Source: Cornus controversa (Eukaryota; Streptophyta; Magnoliopsida; Cornales; Cornaceae). Taken from it: a stretch of DNA of 64,000 nucleotides. The notes under the pieces were generated by a model that did not search any database, was not told the origin of the DNA, and saw only the letters and a program-made list of their open reading frames with translations. Made by a program: the position numbers and the translations under genes. The first letter of the stretch is position 1. Each line of letters opens with the position of its first letter. Where the stretch lies: positions 54,765,836 to 54,829,835 of the forward strand of contig CM048849.1 in the NCBI GenBank assembly GCA_026545225.1, read 5' to 3'. Below, in pieces: positions 1 through 14,300 of the stretch.

Positions 1-790
1 TCCCACCCTTTTCCAGTCTCTTGCTAGATCTCTACAGTATTTGACAATTACTCGGTTTGATCTCTCATTCAGTGTCAATTCCATTTGCCAGTACATGCAT
101 GCTCCAACTGAAGATCATTTCGCGCACTCAAACGCATATTGCGTCTCCGACTCCACCACACCTCCTCCCGTGAGTTGCTTGCTTATTCTGATGCTAATTG
201 GTCAGGTTGTCCTGATACACGTCGGTCTACTACCACCGGCTATGTTATCTTCTTAGGTGCTAGTCTTGTTTCTTGGTGTTCCAAGAAACAATCCACTATT
301 TCTCGCTCCGGTGCCGAAGCTGAGTATAGATCCTTAGTCGTTGCTACCACTGAAGTTGCTTGGATTGTTCAACTACTCCATGATCTACATCTTCAAATGC
401 CTTCCCCTCCAAAAATATTATGCGACAACAAGAGTGCTATTTTTATGGCAGTCAATCCTGTCACTCGACCTCGATCTAAATATGTTGCGATTGACTACCA
501 TTTTGTTCGTGAATTAATTGCCAATGGTTCTCTAAAAGTCGCCTTTGTTCCCTCACATTTTCAGCTTGTCGATTCATTTACCAAGGGAATCACCAAGCCT
601 CAGTTTCTACTTTTCCGTAACAAACTTCACGTGATTCCTTTTGCCACACTCAGCTTGAAGGGGGGTGATAAGGAAGAATCCTCTTTGGATTCTTTCCTTG
701 ATCTTAAATGATTTTATCTTGTACATATCTTTCCTTTCCTAGTCTGTTACCTATTATATTGGACTTTCCAATTGTAAATACATTCTATAT
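1..790 (+). mobile_element. Ty1/copia LTR-retrotransposon fossil, RNase H end and start of 3' LTR
   Basis: The segment encodes the C-terminal reverse transcriptase and RNase H part of a copia polyprotein (YSDANWSG, SRSGAEAEYRSL, CDNKSAI, VDSFTKGI). A polypurine tract of copia type (around 655-665) follows, then the probable beginning of a 3' LTR to about 790. The element enters from the left edge, so only its 3' end is in view. It is a broken, old copy; no host function is inferred. Confidence 0.85.
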
Positions 791-1243
791 GATCAAACCA
801 ATAGGCTCAATATTCTTTGAGGATTTCAGCCACACTATACACGGGTCTTTCAACCAGTATTCAGTCCACTGATGTTCCGCTCGATTAACCACCATAACTT
901 CATCTTCCTTGTTAGCCGAGAACACAACCTGGTTACGTGATTTCCATATGTTCCAGCAAAGGTAAGAAGCTAAACCCACGTACTGATGGCCCATATTAAC
1001 TCGATTCCAGCTGTTAACTTTAGATTTCCACCACTCCACCCATGAAGACCTGATATCATTTTCAACATCATTCCTTAGTTTACTAAGCTTCCAGCAGGCA
1101 GTTTCCTGCAAATGGACATCGCAACAGCAAGTGCTCAATAGTTTCGTCTTCTCCGCGGCAACGCATACAAACTGAATCAACATCACCCTATTTTCTCGCA
1201 ATAACACATTTACTGGGAGCCGACCATGACAAGATTTCCACAT
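785..1243 (-). mobile_element. L1-type LINE fragment, zf-RVT zinc-binding end
   Basis: A 152-residue open frame resembles the reverse-transcriptase zinc-binding domain of plant L1-type LINEs: SCHGRLPVNVLLRENRV near the start, a Cys-rich core, then the WVEWWKSK and CWNIWKSRNQVVF patterns typical of these tails. The rest of the element is absent. It abuts the copia remnant, suggesting one piece of repeat debris downstream of the SAPS gene. Clade assignment is by recognition only. Confidence 0.65.
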
Positions 1244-2370
1244 AGTTACAAGGATGTTAAGCTCATATGTTTTTGTTTTTGTTTTTGTTTTGGGTCAAGT
1301 AAATGCTTGCACACAAATGCCCACTATTCCATCTGTCTTCGGTTGAAGAGTTGGGCCTATAAATCATTATTCCTTAGTTATAAATCTTTTATCCTTGTTT
1401 CAGAATGTGCCTAGTTGCAAGCATTCCCAAATCTAACCCAAATATCCACTTCTTGGCAAAACGTAACCTACAAAATTGCTTGTTCTAAAAGGGCATTCAT
1501 GTCATAGGATTTGATGCTTGCTAAATGATACAATGTTGCATATAAATTTCCTTTCAGAACGATACAACAGCGTTGGTGACAATATTGGCTTACAATTGAA
1601 AAAACGAATGAATAAGCTTGCCTTAATCTCATATTACCCAACACGTCGTCCATGCCCAATAACTATCTCACTGAGAATTCTCTAAAATCAACTAGAAAGT
1701 GCGGGGAATATAACCTTGTTACCAACTCCTTACACAGAAAGAACAAGTGCGAATGTATGATATATAAAATTATTATAAGCTGATACAAACATGCACGAGT
1801 CTACAGAATCCATGATCCTACAGCAAAAGGCCTTGGTTTCAACAAAAAAAAAATTAATCTGTTGAACCAACCTTCCCAAAACTATTATACAGGATGGCTT
1901 AAATCCTACAATGTCCCATGAAGAAAATGATTGACAAAAAACAACTTCGATATTAAATTGTTCTTGAGAAACAAATTTCTCTAACTGACACTGTAAATTC
2001 ATGTAAAGAGGGTAATGGTATAATATAAACAGGATCTTTTGCACCTAGTCAGAGATACTGAACATTAAATAAAATAGTAGAATCACCTTCCAACCTAAAG
2101 AATCACTTGCAAGAAAAGCTTCAAAATGCGAACCTGTCTTCTTTTCACAGAGAGAGAGAGAGAGAGAGAGAGAGAAGACCCCAGTACCAACTGGCTGGGA
2201 AAAGAATCATCAGTCCTATTTGACAACAATGCCCCCATTAATGTACAGAAGGCTCTATAAATACATTGTAGACTAGCCAAGCAAATATCCGATTCCAGAA
2301 TTTATGCTCCCACCAGATTAATGGCATCGGTATTGAGTTAGCTCCATAACACCGACCTTGAAAATTTACA
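1244..2370 (-). other. Spacer and 3' UTR of the SAPS gene
   Basis: No gene is recognised. The stretch next to the stop codon (about 2050-2370) is the presumed 3' UTR and contains a pure (AG)n microsatellite at 2149-2175. Short open frames here have no recognisable motifs. Confidence 0.5.
2149..2175. repeat. (AG)n microsatellite in presumed SAPS 3' UTR
   Basis: An uninterrupted AG dinucleotide run of about 27 bases about 200 bases past the SAPS stop codon. Confidence 0.9.
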
Positions 2371-5300
2371 TTAGGTCCCAATTTCAGCCTTCACCTCCTG
2401 TTTTGCAGCCCCAGTCGAACCTTCTGTTCCAACGGAATTGTCTGCGTCAACAGAAATACTCCTGCCAGAAATTGGATTCCCATCTCCTGATTCTGCAGCT
2501 TCAGGAGGACCTTCTGTTCCAACGGAATTCTGCACGTCAACAGAAGTAGTTGAGACAGAGCTTGGATTCCCATCTCCTGATTCTGACATTTGGCAAGAAT
2601 TGGAACCCAAGCCCTCGTCTGTTGATTCTGGTGATCCCCCAGTATCAGTTTTGCTACTAACCAATGCATCAGTGGATGATGGAGAAGGATCAGTTGTACT
2701 TGGGTCAATACCATCAGCCCGAACTTCTAATTCCACTTGAACCTCACCATTTGGTAAAACTGGAGGTCTATCCGCATCAGACGGTTCAACGGAATCTGGA
2801 GTTTCCCTCCATTCAACCCATTCAGGTGGCTTGTCACTCTCACCGGCTCCTGTTTCTCTCACGTCCTCAGACATATTACCAAGTGCAGAGTCTTCTGAAC
2901 TGGGCTTTGGCTCTGACATTTGAGATGTTGCAGTGCCAACTAAATCATCATCTTCATCAACAATAACCTCATCATCCCCACCACCATTGGTATTACCAGT
3001 CCCCTCGGTATTAGGAGATGGAGAAGCAACCGACCCCGTTGAGCGCTCATTGACTACTCGATCATCTTCAAAAGCGAACCAGTTGGAATTTGTAAATAGA
3101 GATCCACTGATAATACAAGATGCAAACCAAAAATATCAATTAGCTCAAGCAGCTGTAAGAAAACCATCAGCAATATCAGGAAAGTAAGGGCACATAAGTG
3201 CATTCTCAAAGTCCAAGAGGATGAAAGAAATCATATGATCTAAGTCGTGTGTGACCAAAAAGTAAATAGATCAGCATAAGCAGACAGTTCTGACCATTAA
3301 ACCTTTTAAATTAAAGTCAGCAATCAGCATGAACTAACAAATATGGTTTCAATTTACCACTACTGCAAAAGGGAAAATTTTAATTCTAATGTTAATTCTC
3401 ATCAACCCAAAATTAATACTTATAACATTGTTAACAATTAGGGTAAAAGGTCGTACCAAGGCTCCCGCTTGAGCGGGTCTGGGAGAGGTAGATGTCGGCT
3501 AGCCTTACCCCCAATTAGGGCAAGTTGTTAATAATCAGGTGACAATTGATTCAATAAAATGACAAGTATGCCCTTCTAGCCAAGGAAACGAAACAAAAAA
3601 GCCATGTCTCTTTCAAGGACAGGACACCTAATAACTATTGCGTTAAAGGTAACTCCAATCCTCTCATCCCACAAATGACAATTACTTCTCTCTAACCTCC
3701 ATTTCTTGTTTCATTTCTTAGGTACCTCCATCACCTGCAATTTCTTTTTCCATTTTCCATTAATGTTCTATTTCGATAGGGTCAGCCGTCAACTGTAATC
3801 CCATCTCTGTATACATGTCTACATAATCCACCCTCTCTCCTACTGTGCTTACCTTCGCTTTTGTGTCATGAATCCTAGCAATTATAATACATAGGAAAAA
3901 TTTTGTAGTTTTATAATTAGCAGTCAGAAGAAATTATCGCATAAAATGTGCCAGTCTTCTAAGAAAACCAAATGAAGTGTGTGAATGCAGGATTCAAGTC
4001 TATAGGCTTGCATATAATAGGAGAAAATGGAGACGCAAAACCTCCCAACAAAGCTACAATGCAACACAATACATTTCTAGATTGACTAATATATAAATAG
4101 GAAGATCTAACAATATTGACCTACCTTTCCTGATCATCTCCCAGACGAAGAGAAGATATAACAACTTCAGCAGATTCATCATCAAAGTAGACATCCTGCA
4201 AAAGATCACGGTAAACCTTTCTACCTTGTGAACAAACATTAACCTAAAGCAACAGCTCAACAATATCTACAGATAGGTAAACAATGTTTTATCAGGTGGA
4301 AGTGAAGATATAGTGCACAAATTTGGCAAGAATAGAACTCAAGTTATAAAATGGCTTTAATGGTGAGAAGTGATGCAGAGCAAAAATATGAACACGGTAA
4401 AATAATGTTCCGTACCATAGAAAGGAAGCTTTAATTATATTACTAATCATGTAATATAAATAAATTTTATTTAAACCTGCCATATTTTCTTAATCTTGGA
4501 AATTTTCCTATGTTTTTTGTGACAGGCACCTGAGGCAACTATCTTAAGAAGGATCCATTTTTGAAGGTGTCAATAAGTTTTTAAGGTTTTGACCCCAGAA
4601 ATAAGCACAAAACAAAGGTGCAAAAATAAATAAAATGTAAAAGAAGGCAACAAGATGGAAGAGCTTTCTCTCCACCACTCTGTGATCTTAGTTTTGTCTT
4701 CCTTCTCTGCTTATAAAAAGTCTACAAAATCTGTCTAACATCCACTCTCTGTTGTCTAGTCTTTCTAGTTTCATATTTCTTCTCCGCTAATGGAAAGATA
4801 ATCTTATCACTCACCCTAAAATATTTCCTTTTCTCTTCTCTCTCCTCTTTGCTTGTAAGACCCTGTTGTTCACATTGCACACTCCATCTCTCATCTTGTT
4901 ACTTTTATCAGCACGTCCTCCATAACCACTGTTAAAGATTGTTCTAATCTTTTGTCAAAAGTTTTTAGCATTCTCTCACATAAACTGGCACAAGTTCAAC
5001 CACCATGAAACTCCTCTCGGTGTTGCCCACAATGCACACTCATTCCTCATCTACTACTTGTATCTGCTCATCCTCCAATCTCCCTCCCTCCCTCCCTCGC
5101 ATTCTCTCTCTCTCTCTCTCTCACACACAACCTTTTCAGAACCTAACACAAGCTCCACCACATGAGCCTAGTTTGTTCTGAAAATACGACTCCCGCACAA
5201 AAAAAAAAAAAATTGACCTTTCCTTTCCAGAATGTTCCAAAATAAATGTCCTTTTAAAAAGTCATATCAATACTTTCTCATTTTGAAAGTTTTCCCAAAT

Positions 5301-8300
5301 TAACAATGTAAATATTTAAATTTTAAAGTGTTAGTTTTGAAATTTCCAAAGAAGAAATGAATGCATGTTTCCCCTACAAATTTGAAATCCCCAAAAGGAT
5401 ATTTTCAGATGGGATGGTGGTAGCATTTACTATTAGATATTATCATTATTACCGCATTAGTTAATCAGCTATAAGTGGATCACTCTAGAATTCACCATAC
5501 AAGGTAAAATCAAATGTACCTCATCATCTCGTTCAAGTGAACCATGAGCCTGCATTCAGCAACACCAACATGTGAATAAACCACAATACAAACATTATTC
5601 ATAATAAATATCAATTAAATACATAACAAAGACCTATAATAGATAGATAGACCAACTATGATGTATGGGGCGGAGTGTTGGGCCCTAAAAAGAGACAAGA
5701 ACAACGCCTTCATGTAGTGGAAATGAGAATGCTAAGGTGGATGATTGGAGTAACTAAAAGAGATAAGGTCCCTAATGGGAGTGTGAGAGATGTAGCACCC
5801 ATTTGGACACACATATCGGAGACCTAGAGACACGCCGGTAAGCGAGGAAGACTAGTTGTAATTGAAGGTAAGAGACGGAGAGGGTGACCAAAAATAACAT
5901 AGGATGAGGTTATATTAAAAATGACTTTGAAAAGTTCAACATGGTGGGGGAAATGACATGTAATAGAAAAGATTGGAGAGAGAATTCACCTGGCCGACCC
6001 CAATCATATGGGACTAAGGCAAGGAGGAGGAGGATGATGCTATGCAAAAATGATGAACAACGTCAAAGAAAGTAGGAAGACAGTTCTGAAACCGTACTAA
6101 AGCTAACATGAGATTAAGCAAAAAAAAAAAGTAAAAAATAAAATCATTTCGCTCCTTTTCATCCATCCAAAACATCTGGGAAGAATATATGCATTACAAT
6201 TGCTTCCAGCAGAAACATTTTCCCATTAGGCTGTTGACGTAGTCATCATCTTTGGCTCCTTTTTTCCAAGTTATGTAAATCCTTCTTAAACATATACATT
6301 GTTTCATATACCCAAATATATATATATAATAAATAACTATATATAATTAAAAACAGGTACGTAGACTATATCAGAAGTTATGAAGGACACCTCATCAATA
6401 TCATCATTGCTGTAAATACCATATCGAAAGGCCTGGCTTAGGTTATTTGCTAGAGCTGCAACATCATAATCTCTATCTTGGTAATCATCATCATCACTAT
6501 CCCGGGTCCGGTCCTGTAATGCCGTTGGCCTCCTGTTACAGTAAATGAAATCATAATTAAATTAACTAGGAAAAAATGTAAGCCAAAAAGGAATCAATGT
6601 AAGTAGATTAATAAGGTATTCATCCTTATAATATAATAATTCATTAAAGAGTTTCACAAATATTTTTCATATTTTCTGAAAGAAGATAAAAGGAAGAAGG
6701 AAAAATCAATAACCATAATGCATCCTATAAATCTTATATGCTCCTATATAAAGCCAAAAAATGCTTATTAACAGTAACAATTATGTAATATGCCCAACTC
6801 ACACATTTCAAAATAAAACCCAGCCCTTAGCGAGGGCAAAACTACTAACTGCACAAGGATAAGGGGTTTACTACTGCCATGCCCACAGCAAATGCTTCGA
6901 GACAACGGACAACATAATATTAATTATGCAACAGAAATACCACAATATAATATAGAATTTCTTAAGTTACTAACCACAACATAAAAATAACTACATGTTC
7001 CTGTATACCACATCCATACAAACATCAAATTGCAATTCAAATGTTAATGTGAAAGAAACATGAGGGCAAAAATTATAATTTAGGAACACCGACCCGCATG
7101 ACCACTGGTAGACATTTTCTACTGCATTACGCTTGAGTAGTACATCTGAGTGCCAATCCACCCATTCAGTATTCTCCTGTCAAAATAAAAAATAAAAACT
7201 TAAAAAGGGATTTGACATTAAATATTGCAGGAATACTTGTAGCAAACATGTTTGCCGACTCCACCGAGGTTTTTGTACATAAAATATTCATAAAAATGAT
7301 AATAATGTTAAAAATACAAATAGGAAGAAGATGCACAACAAAACCAAGGAAAATGGATAACTACAGCCAGAGAATTTCTGATGTAACACCATAAATTTAT
7401 TAATTATTTTCCATCGCTAAAGAACTGGAGATTTTTAAACTACAGAGAGGTTAGTTGATATGCAACAAGCACGTTAGAATTTGCAACTTCACATTTCAAC
7501 ATATTTTTGTCACTTATGGGAATTTTGTGTTGGAGACATCTCAATGTAAATAAGGGAAAAAGGACTTTTAACACCAACTGCATTTTTATTTTACAGGATT
7601 GTAAAGCCAAACAAAGTCTTCCACTCTTGAGTTATTATTCATAGATTGACCTCATCGAAGAGCTAAAGGAAGACATGAGAAGATTTAAGTAAATCAACCT
7701 GCAGATGTGCTTGTATGTCACTGTTGTTATTGCCCAGTTGAACAAGTTTGTTAGATATACGTGTTACGTGACCAATATTCCCTATCCTGGGTGGTAATCT
7801 CCCCTCAGCAGCAACCGTCGGCTGCAAAATGCATTCAACAAACAAAAATTCAATACAGATTAGACAGGTGTTAGCAGAAATAATAACAAACCATGAGAAA
7901 AATGATGATAGTGCATATGAATCCTATGAAATTAGAAATACGGATAAACTAAAGAATGTACAGCTGAGAAGAAACTCATCATCATAGATGAATAACCCAC
8001 TACCTTGTTTGGATCAGTGGCCAATGTGAAATTTTTTTCTGCTTCAAGAATTTTCCCAACAAGATCACAGTCTTTAAGAAGGTGTTCAATAAACTGAGTA
8101 TTTTTGCTCTCCAAGCAAGCAACTAGTATTTGCTCTACATGGTGATGCAAAAAATTATTGTATGGGTAACTGCAGACATTAAAACCAAATTATGAAATCC
8201 CAGGTGTCAATAAATCCAGAGAAATAAATAAATAAAGTTAAGTGATACTCACTCAAAAAACAAGTCCAAAATACGTTTAACTGCTCCAAGGTGAATCAAT

Positions 8301-11300
8301 TCCCTTTCAGCAGCTTCACTACTAACAGTCACTAAGACTGAAATGAACTCTATAATCTGGAAATGTCCATAATAATAGACAATAAGCATCAACTAGCAAT
8401 CATTCAGACTATTTATTATTCTTTTATCATTTATAGAAAGTTTAATATTTGGAGAAGAGAGAGAATAAACTGCTACCACATCCATTGTATCTATTAATGG
8501 ATGTTTGAAGATGGAGTTGACAATATAATTATTTTGATATCAACTAACAGCGAACTATCATCTGTGCAACTTGAGAACTTCAAATTTATGAGACAAAAAG
8601 AAAAAGATACGAGTATAGTCAAGAAAGGAGGAAATCTAATCAACAGATAAAAGATTAGCAATTGATTTTTTTTTTCCAAAGGCATATATAATGAATACCT
8701 TCAGACGATGTTTTCCAAGAGGGGGATGCAACTTGCCATATGTAGTTAGCAGCACATTTTCCTTGGATGAAACATCTAAAAGTTTCAGCAAATTACCTAC
8801 AAGATAAAACCAAGACAAACTTTTAGTTTATTATGCTATGACAATATTAAGATGCTAGTGCAGAGTGGCAGTTTGCTAAAATTAAACTTACCATAAATTC
8901 CAAAACACAATAATTATATCCATATATAAAACCCAAATTCAAACTCAATCCTTCTATACCAATATGGACAGTTGAAGTCAATAGTCACACGCACATGCAT
9001 AGACACAGACAGACAAACACACAGAGTACATGCAAAAACTTCCATAGAGCAGAGCCAAGCAACTAGTTTTGACCACAGTTAACCAGAATATAATCATTTT
9101 GGTACTAAAAATGCAAAGAAGTATGAAGTACACTATCACAATAATACAATGGAATAAATAAAGTAATTCTAAATGTAAAATTGATTTCTTTTCCTCCAAT
9201 AGATTTCAAATGAAATATTATATTCCAAATTCACATTTTTACATTCACTTTTCTAAAAGGTTGTTTAAAATGAATCACCTCTTTGAATCATATTCTAATA
9301 TCTATCTCCATAAATTTTATGTTGCCTTGCGAAAAGGGAAAACAAGGGCATAGTTATAAAGAAGCTTTTGAGTCCAATTTGAGTGTTCTGAGCACGTGTA
9401 TTGCAATTTAAATTGCACCACAGCAACATAAAATATTTATAACTTTGTCTAATGAAGTTGTTTAGAATTTATAAAGCTCACATACAATCGTGATCTATAC
9501 TTTTAAGTTTATTTAAATAAATAAAAAAGGGCTGGAGAAAGGAAAAAGAAACGAGGAACGCACATTTTAATTGAACCTTAGACCCCTCACGGGCTCACCT
9601 CACTCCTCAAAAAACCATGAAATCCACAAACAAGATGTGTCTCGATAACTTCAAATTGGGCTTGCAATTTGCAATTAATCAAATCAAGTAATGCATTTTA
9701 CTTCATACAGTTACAAAGAAACACCCAAGGACCTCGTAGAAACATTCGAAAGTGCAAGTCAATATTTGGTGGCCAAGGTGCTATTGTTTTTTTCATCTGG
9801 TAAGTGGGTCATGTCGGGGAAGTTACTGAAGTCCTACGTAGTTGGATGGAGGACTGTTTAGGTAGGATACTTGTAGTGGTCGGGATGCAGCACCACTATG
9901 CCTTCACTAGTGTATCAAAAATGCGTGCAGAGAAGTTCTTTTAAAGGGACTGAAATGTTATTGTAAATGTTGAAAAACAAGCCCCCAATCACGAACCACC
10001 AAATATTACAATATGATAATAAGTAAACAAGCATAAAGAAATTTGCAAGAACACACCAAGAATTATACGTGGTTCGGCTAAACAAGCCTACGTCCATGGA
10101 GAACCCGATTTCACTATATAGATTGTAACAGTATAAGTTGAAGAATTGTATCAAGAGTATACTGAATTGTATAAAGAGTACACTCAATTCTCAACCTGAA
10201 CCCTTATACACCCAATCTCACTCAAAAGGAAATCACAAATTCTAAACAAGAATTCTCTCTCTAAGTGTCCTCTCAATAACAATGAGAGTATTACTTCTAT
10301 GCAAGAACATAGGTAACTATTTATAGAACCCAAAACCCAATTCCTTGGTGGACAAGGATTACAATTCCTTAGAGCCCGACTTGCCTAACAAGTACTTTCC
10401 TTCCGTGAGACCAAGACTTGCCTACTAAGATATTACCTAACAAGACACAACTCTATAATGGAAACCTAATCACAATAGGAATTTGAGTCAACCTAACAAA
10501 TCTCCCCCTTGGCAAAAATTTTGACAAGTCTTCAATACAAGAAACTCCTATCTGCAAATCCACAAACAATCCATGGGCCTTTCAAACTCCAGCTACATAA
10601 GTCGAATCAAGTATGAAACAATACTCCCCTTGATCCACACGGCCAATGTATTCATGCAGCTATATCAAGTCAACACTATCAAATGACTTTGGAAGGGGGC
10701 TTCGATGCAACCTTGCTCCAAGCATAAACTTCTATCTCACTCACGTCTGTCCAGAAACGTGCAACCCATGTCTTCGATATATCAAAAGAAACACATCTCA
10801 AGATTTTGTTACCATGTACACCCCATTTCCTATCCACAATCGAAATCTTAGTGTCATTGGCACTGCCCACCAAACGATACAAACCTCCACTATGTTCTCC
10901 TCACATTACTACCATGCAGCCCTTGGTAATCTTCATGACTCCCCCTGCAATGGAGCACTTGCAGCCCATGGAGTCTAACTGGCTCAAGAAAATTAAATTA
11001 CACCACAACTTGGGTAAATCTAAAAACCACTAATGTTAAGTAAGAGTGTCACCTTTGTAAATTGGGAGAACATCCCCAATACAGAGTCGAATAATACTGA
11101 CACACCTTGACTCTATATCCTGCCAATCATCAACTGACATTTTTTTCCGGTTTTCCATCCTTCCCTTTCAACGCCCGCGATAAGCCTTGTTGAACTAGGA
11201 TGTCCTTCACCCTCCCATGCCATAGGGTGAAGTTACCCTTAGCATCAAATCTCTCCACCTTGTACTGTGTGGCAATATTATCAGTCATGATTATCACAAG

Positions 11301-14300
11301 TGCCCAAGACGAACAACACCCGTGTTATGAAGAAAAATCTAGACAAGAGTTTTATCAAACACCTTGTGTGCACCTTGAAGCTCTGATACTAGTTTGTTAA
11401 AAAACAAGCCCCTAATCACGAACCACCAAATATTACGATATGATGATAAGTAAACAAGCACGAAGAAATTTGCAAGAACACACCAAGAATTATACGTGGT
11501 TCGACTAAACAAGCCTACGTCTACGGAGAGTCCGATTTCACTATATAGATTGTAACAGTACAAGTTGAAGAATTGTATCAAGAGTACACTCAACTCTCAA
11601 CCCTTAACCTTTATACACCCAATCTCACTCAAAAGGAAATCACAAATTCTAAACAAGAATTCTCTCTCTAAGTGTCCTCTCAATAACAATGAGAGTATTA
11701 CCTCTACGCAAGAGTTGCATTTTCAAAACAATGAAAGTAGTCTCTCAAATACAATAAGAGTATTGCCTCTTTTCTTCTCATTTGTCTCAACCTATAACAT
11801 AGGTAACTATTTATAGAGCCCAAAACCCAATTCCTTGGTGGACAAGGATTACAATTCCTTAGAGCCCAAGACTTGCCTAACAAGTACTTTCTTTCCTTGA
11901 GACCAAGACTTGCCTACTAAGAAATTACCTAACAAAACACAACTCTATAATGGAAACCTAATCACAATAGGAATTTGAGCCAACCTAACAGTTAAGTTAA
12001 AATTTTACGTTCAAGGCCTTCCTTTTGGTTCATGTGGGCTTTTCCTTGGAATGTTTCATAGGTTTTTTTTGAAGAGATATGACTTGTAGATAAATTCAAA
12101 CATACTTGTTGAATAGTATGCAACTTGTAATCATCAACCAGTAACATTATTATTATCTGAAACATGCCTATTCTAATGTGCATGGTTGCCAAAAAAATAT
12201 AAAAAAAATAAAAATAGAAAATAAAAAATAAAAAATCTAAAGTGCACATCATTCCTACACATTTTCCGGAATATTAACCAGTACTTGTTTCCTAGCAAAT
12301 TGTGATAGATACTCAAGATTGTGTATCTTAGAGTTGGGACAACTAATTATGCCGGGTTGTTTCAGACATATCCTCGATCATAGCATAAACCATGTAATTA
12401 ACCAAAAGACAGCTTCCTCCCATAAATTCCATTCCCGGTGGTGCAAAAATCAACAGTGGAACTGATCTAAAAGACCATGCATAAATATGTTGAACAATAT
12501 AACAGCTGAAAGAAGGAGCAAGTTATACTGAACCAACTGAAGGGAAATTTTCTATAACAATATCAGCAGATATACTGTTCAAAAGGAGAAGACCTGCTGA
12601 AAAAGCAAGAAAGAACCCAGCACACACCAGCACAGTAACCTTACCAAGGCTCTCCAGCATACCCTCCACAGTCTCAGGATTGGCAGTTATTGTAGATCCA
12701 TGAGTTAGTTGACGGTTGTATGTGTGATATGTCCCCAATGTTAGTCTTTTTGGGTCTAACAAAGAAATGCATACAGACAATGAGTTAACCAACACAGATT
12801 TTGGCCGCAAATCCTCCAAAGCATGACGAAACAATCTTCCAATAAAACTGTGTAAAGCAGAGAAATTTGTATAAGCATTACCAAATAACAACATATACAT
12901 GATATCAATTTGCCAACTACCGACAAACACAAGAAGAAACATGAACACTACCTTGGGCTGGAGACTTTAGAAGCAAGCCCAGGGGGAGCACACCGAGTTA
13001 TAGCACAAAGAGTTTCTGCTGCATTAGCATGCACTTCTGGACAATCCTGTAATAGTCACACCAAACAAGTATTTACTTGAAATACATACAGAATCTGAAT
13101 GCAATAAAAATGTATGTATATTTTACACACAAGTTTAAAATAATATACAAAGTGAATAGCTAGCCATCTACTCTGCAGAGCCAGCCATTTACTCTGCAGA
13201 TCATGTTACAAAAAGCCCCAAGAGAAAATTATAGAGTATAAGACTAAAGTCACAAGGATCTTGTCTCACATCGGATAGGAATTGGGAGGATCTTAGACTT
13301 ATAAGAGCCGGAGGGCAGCACTACCCAACAGCTTAAGCTTTTGGGTCGGATACCAAGCATCCGGTCCGTAACAAATGGTATCAGAGCCGACACAATAATC
13401 CTTCATCCAATGTCACGCCAAACACCCACCCAGAGGCGTTTGGGTCCAGGTTGTTACAGTTTCCTCCATCCGTTAGAGTGGAGGGGAAGGCAAGGTGGTC
13501 GACCGCAACGAGGGAGTTACCAGTTCAGGTGGGGGAGAACATCACAAAGTTCTTGTCCCACATCAGATAGGGATGGGGAGGGTCTTGGACTAATAAGGGC
13601 GGGTACACAACACCACCTAATAGCTTGAGGTTTTGGGTCGGATGGCAAGCGTCAGGTTCGTAACAACTATCTAATAGCATTTTTTCGGACAGTCACATTC
13701 ACTTTATTATTGTAACGGTCATTCAAGGACATTCAGTAAGACGGTTTGCACTTGGGTAACAACGAACAAAGACAGCATGAAAATATCTGATGCATACTAC
13801 TCATGTCTCAAGTCAATAGTTGACCCATATAAAAACCTAAATTGAGACCCACTTAAAAATGAGTTAAAACTATCCAGATATGCCATCCGGTTAAAGGAAA
13901 AATAAAGGCGTGATTTTTTCTAATTCACCAAAGGGGCCCAAAGAGCCTCAGGTGATAAGCATCCCAAAAAATAGACCCGGTGTTCAAAAGATTTAAGATC
14001 GTACACCATTGATGCAACGTACCGACGAGCTAAATTTGTCCACAATCATCTCCAGCACATCTGTGTCTTCTAACCACTGCATTGAGTCCATGTAGTTGGT
14101 ATAAAGATGTTCATCAGCACCAATCAAACGAATTAAAACCTGTTCAACAAGAAATATGTTAGCAAGAGATTCAAATTCAGGAAGCAATACACACAGATGT
14201 CCAGCAATGAACCTCCATGATGGATGTAATTCCAATGAGGTCAACGAGCTTCCTGATGATTTCGCGATGAGCCTAGTTGAGCAACATATGTAGACATCAG

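Noticed and set aside
1730-2044. 104-codon minus-strand frame downstream of SAPS
   Set aside because: No recognisable motif or start context; it lies in the presumed 3' UTR and spacer.
2438-3187. Plus-strand open frames of 84-100 codons
   Set aside because: They overlap the last SAPS exon on the other strand and are Ser/Pro-rich shadows of its acidic low-complexity tail.
9915-10187. Pair of similar 84-90-codon minus-strand frames (also at 11339-11593)
   Set aside because: They lie mostly in the two LTRs of one retroelement fossil; their similarity reflects the LTRs, not a gene family.
13341-13628. 95-codon plus-strand frame
   Set aside because: It runs through both LTRs and the interior of the TRIM-like element and has no protein signature.
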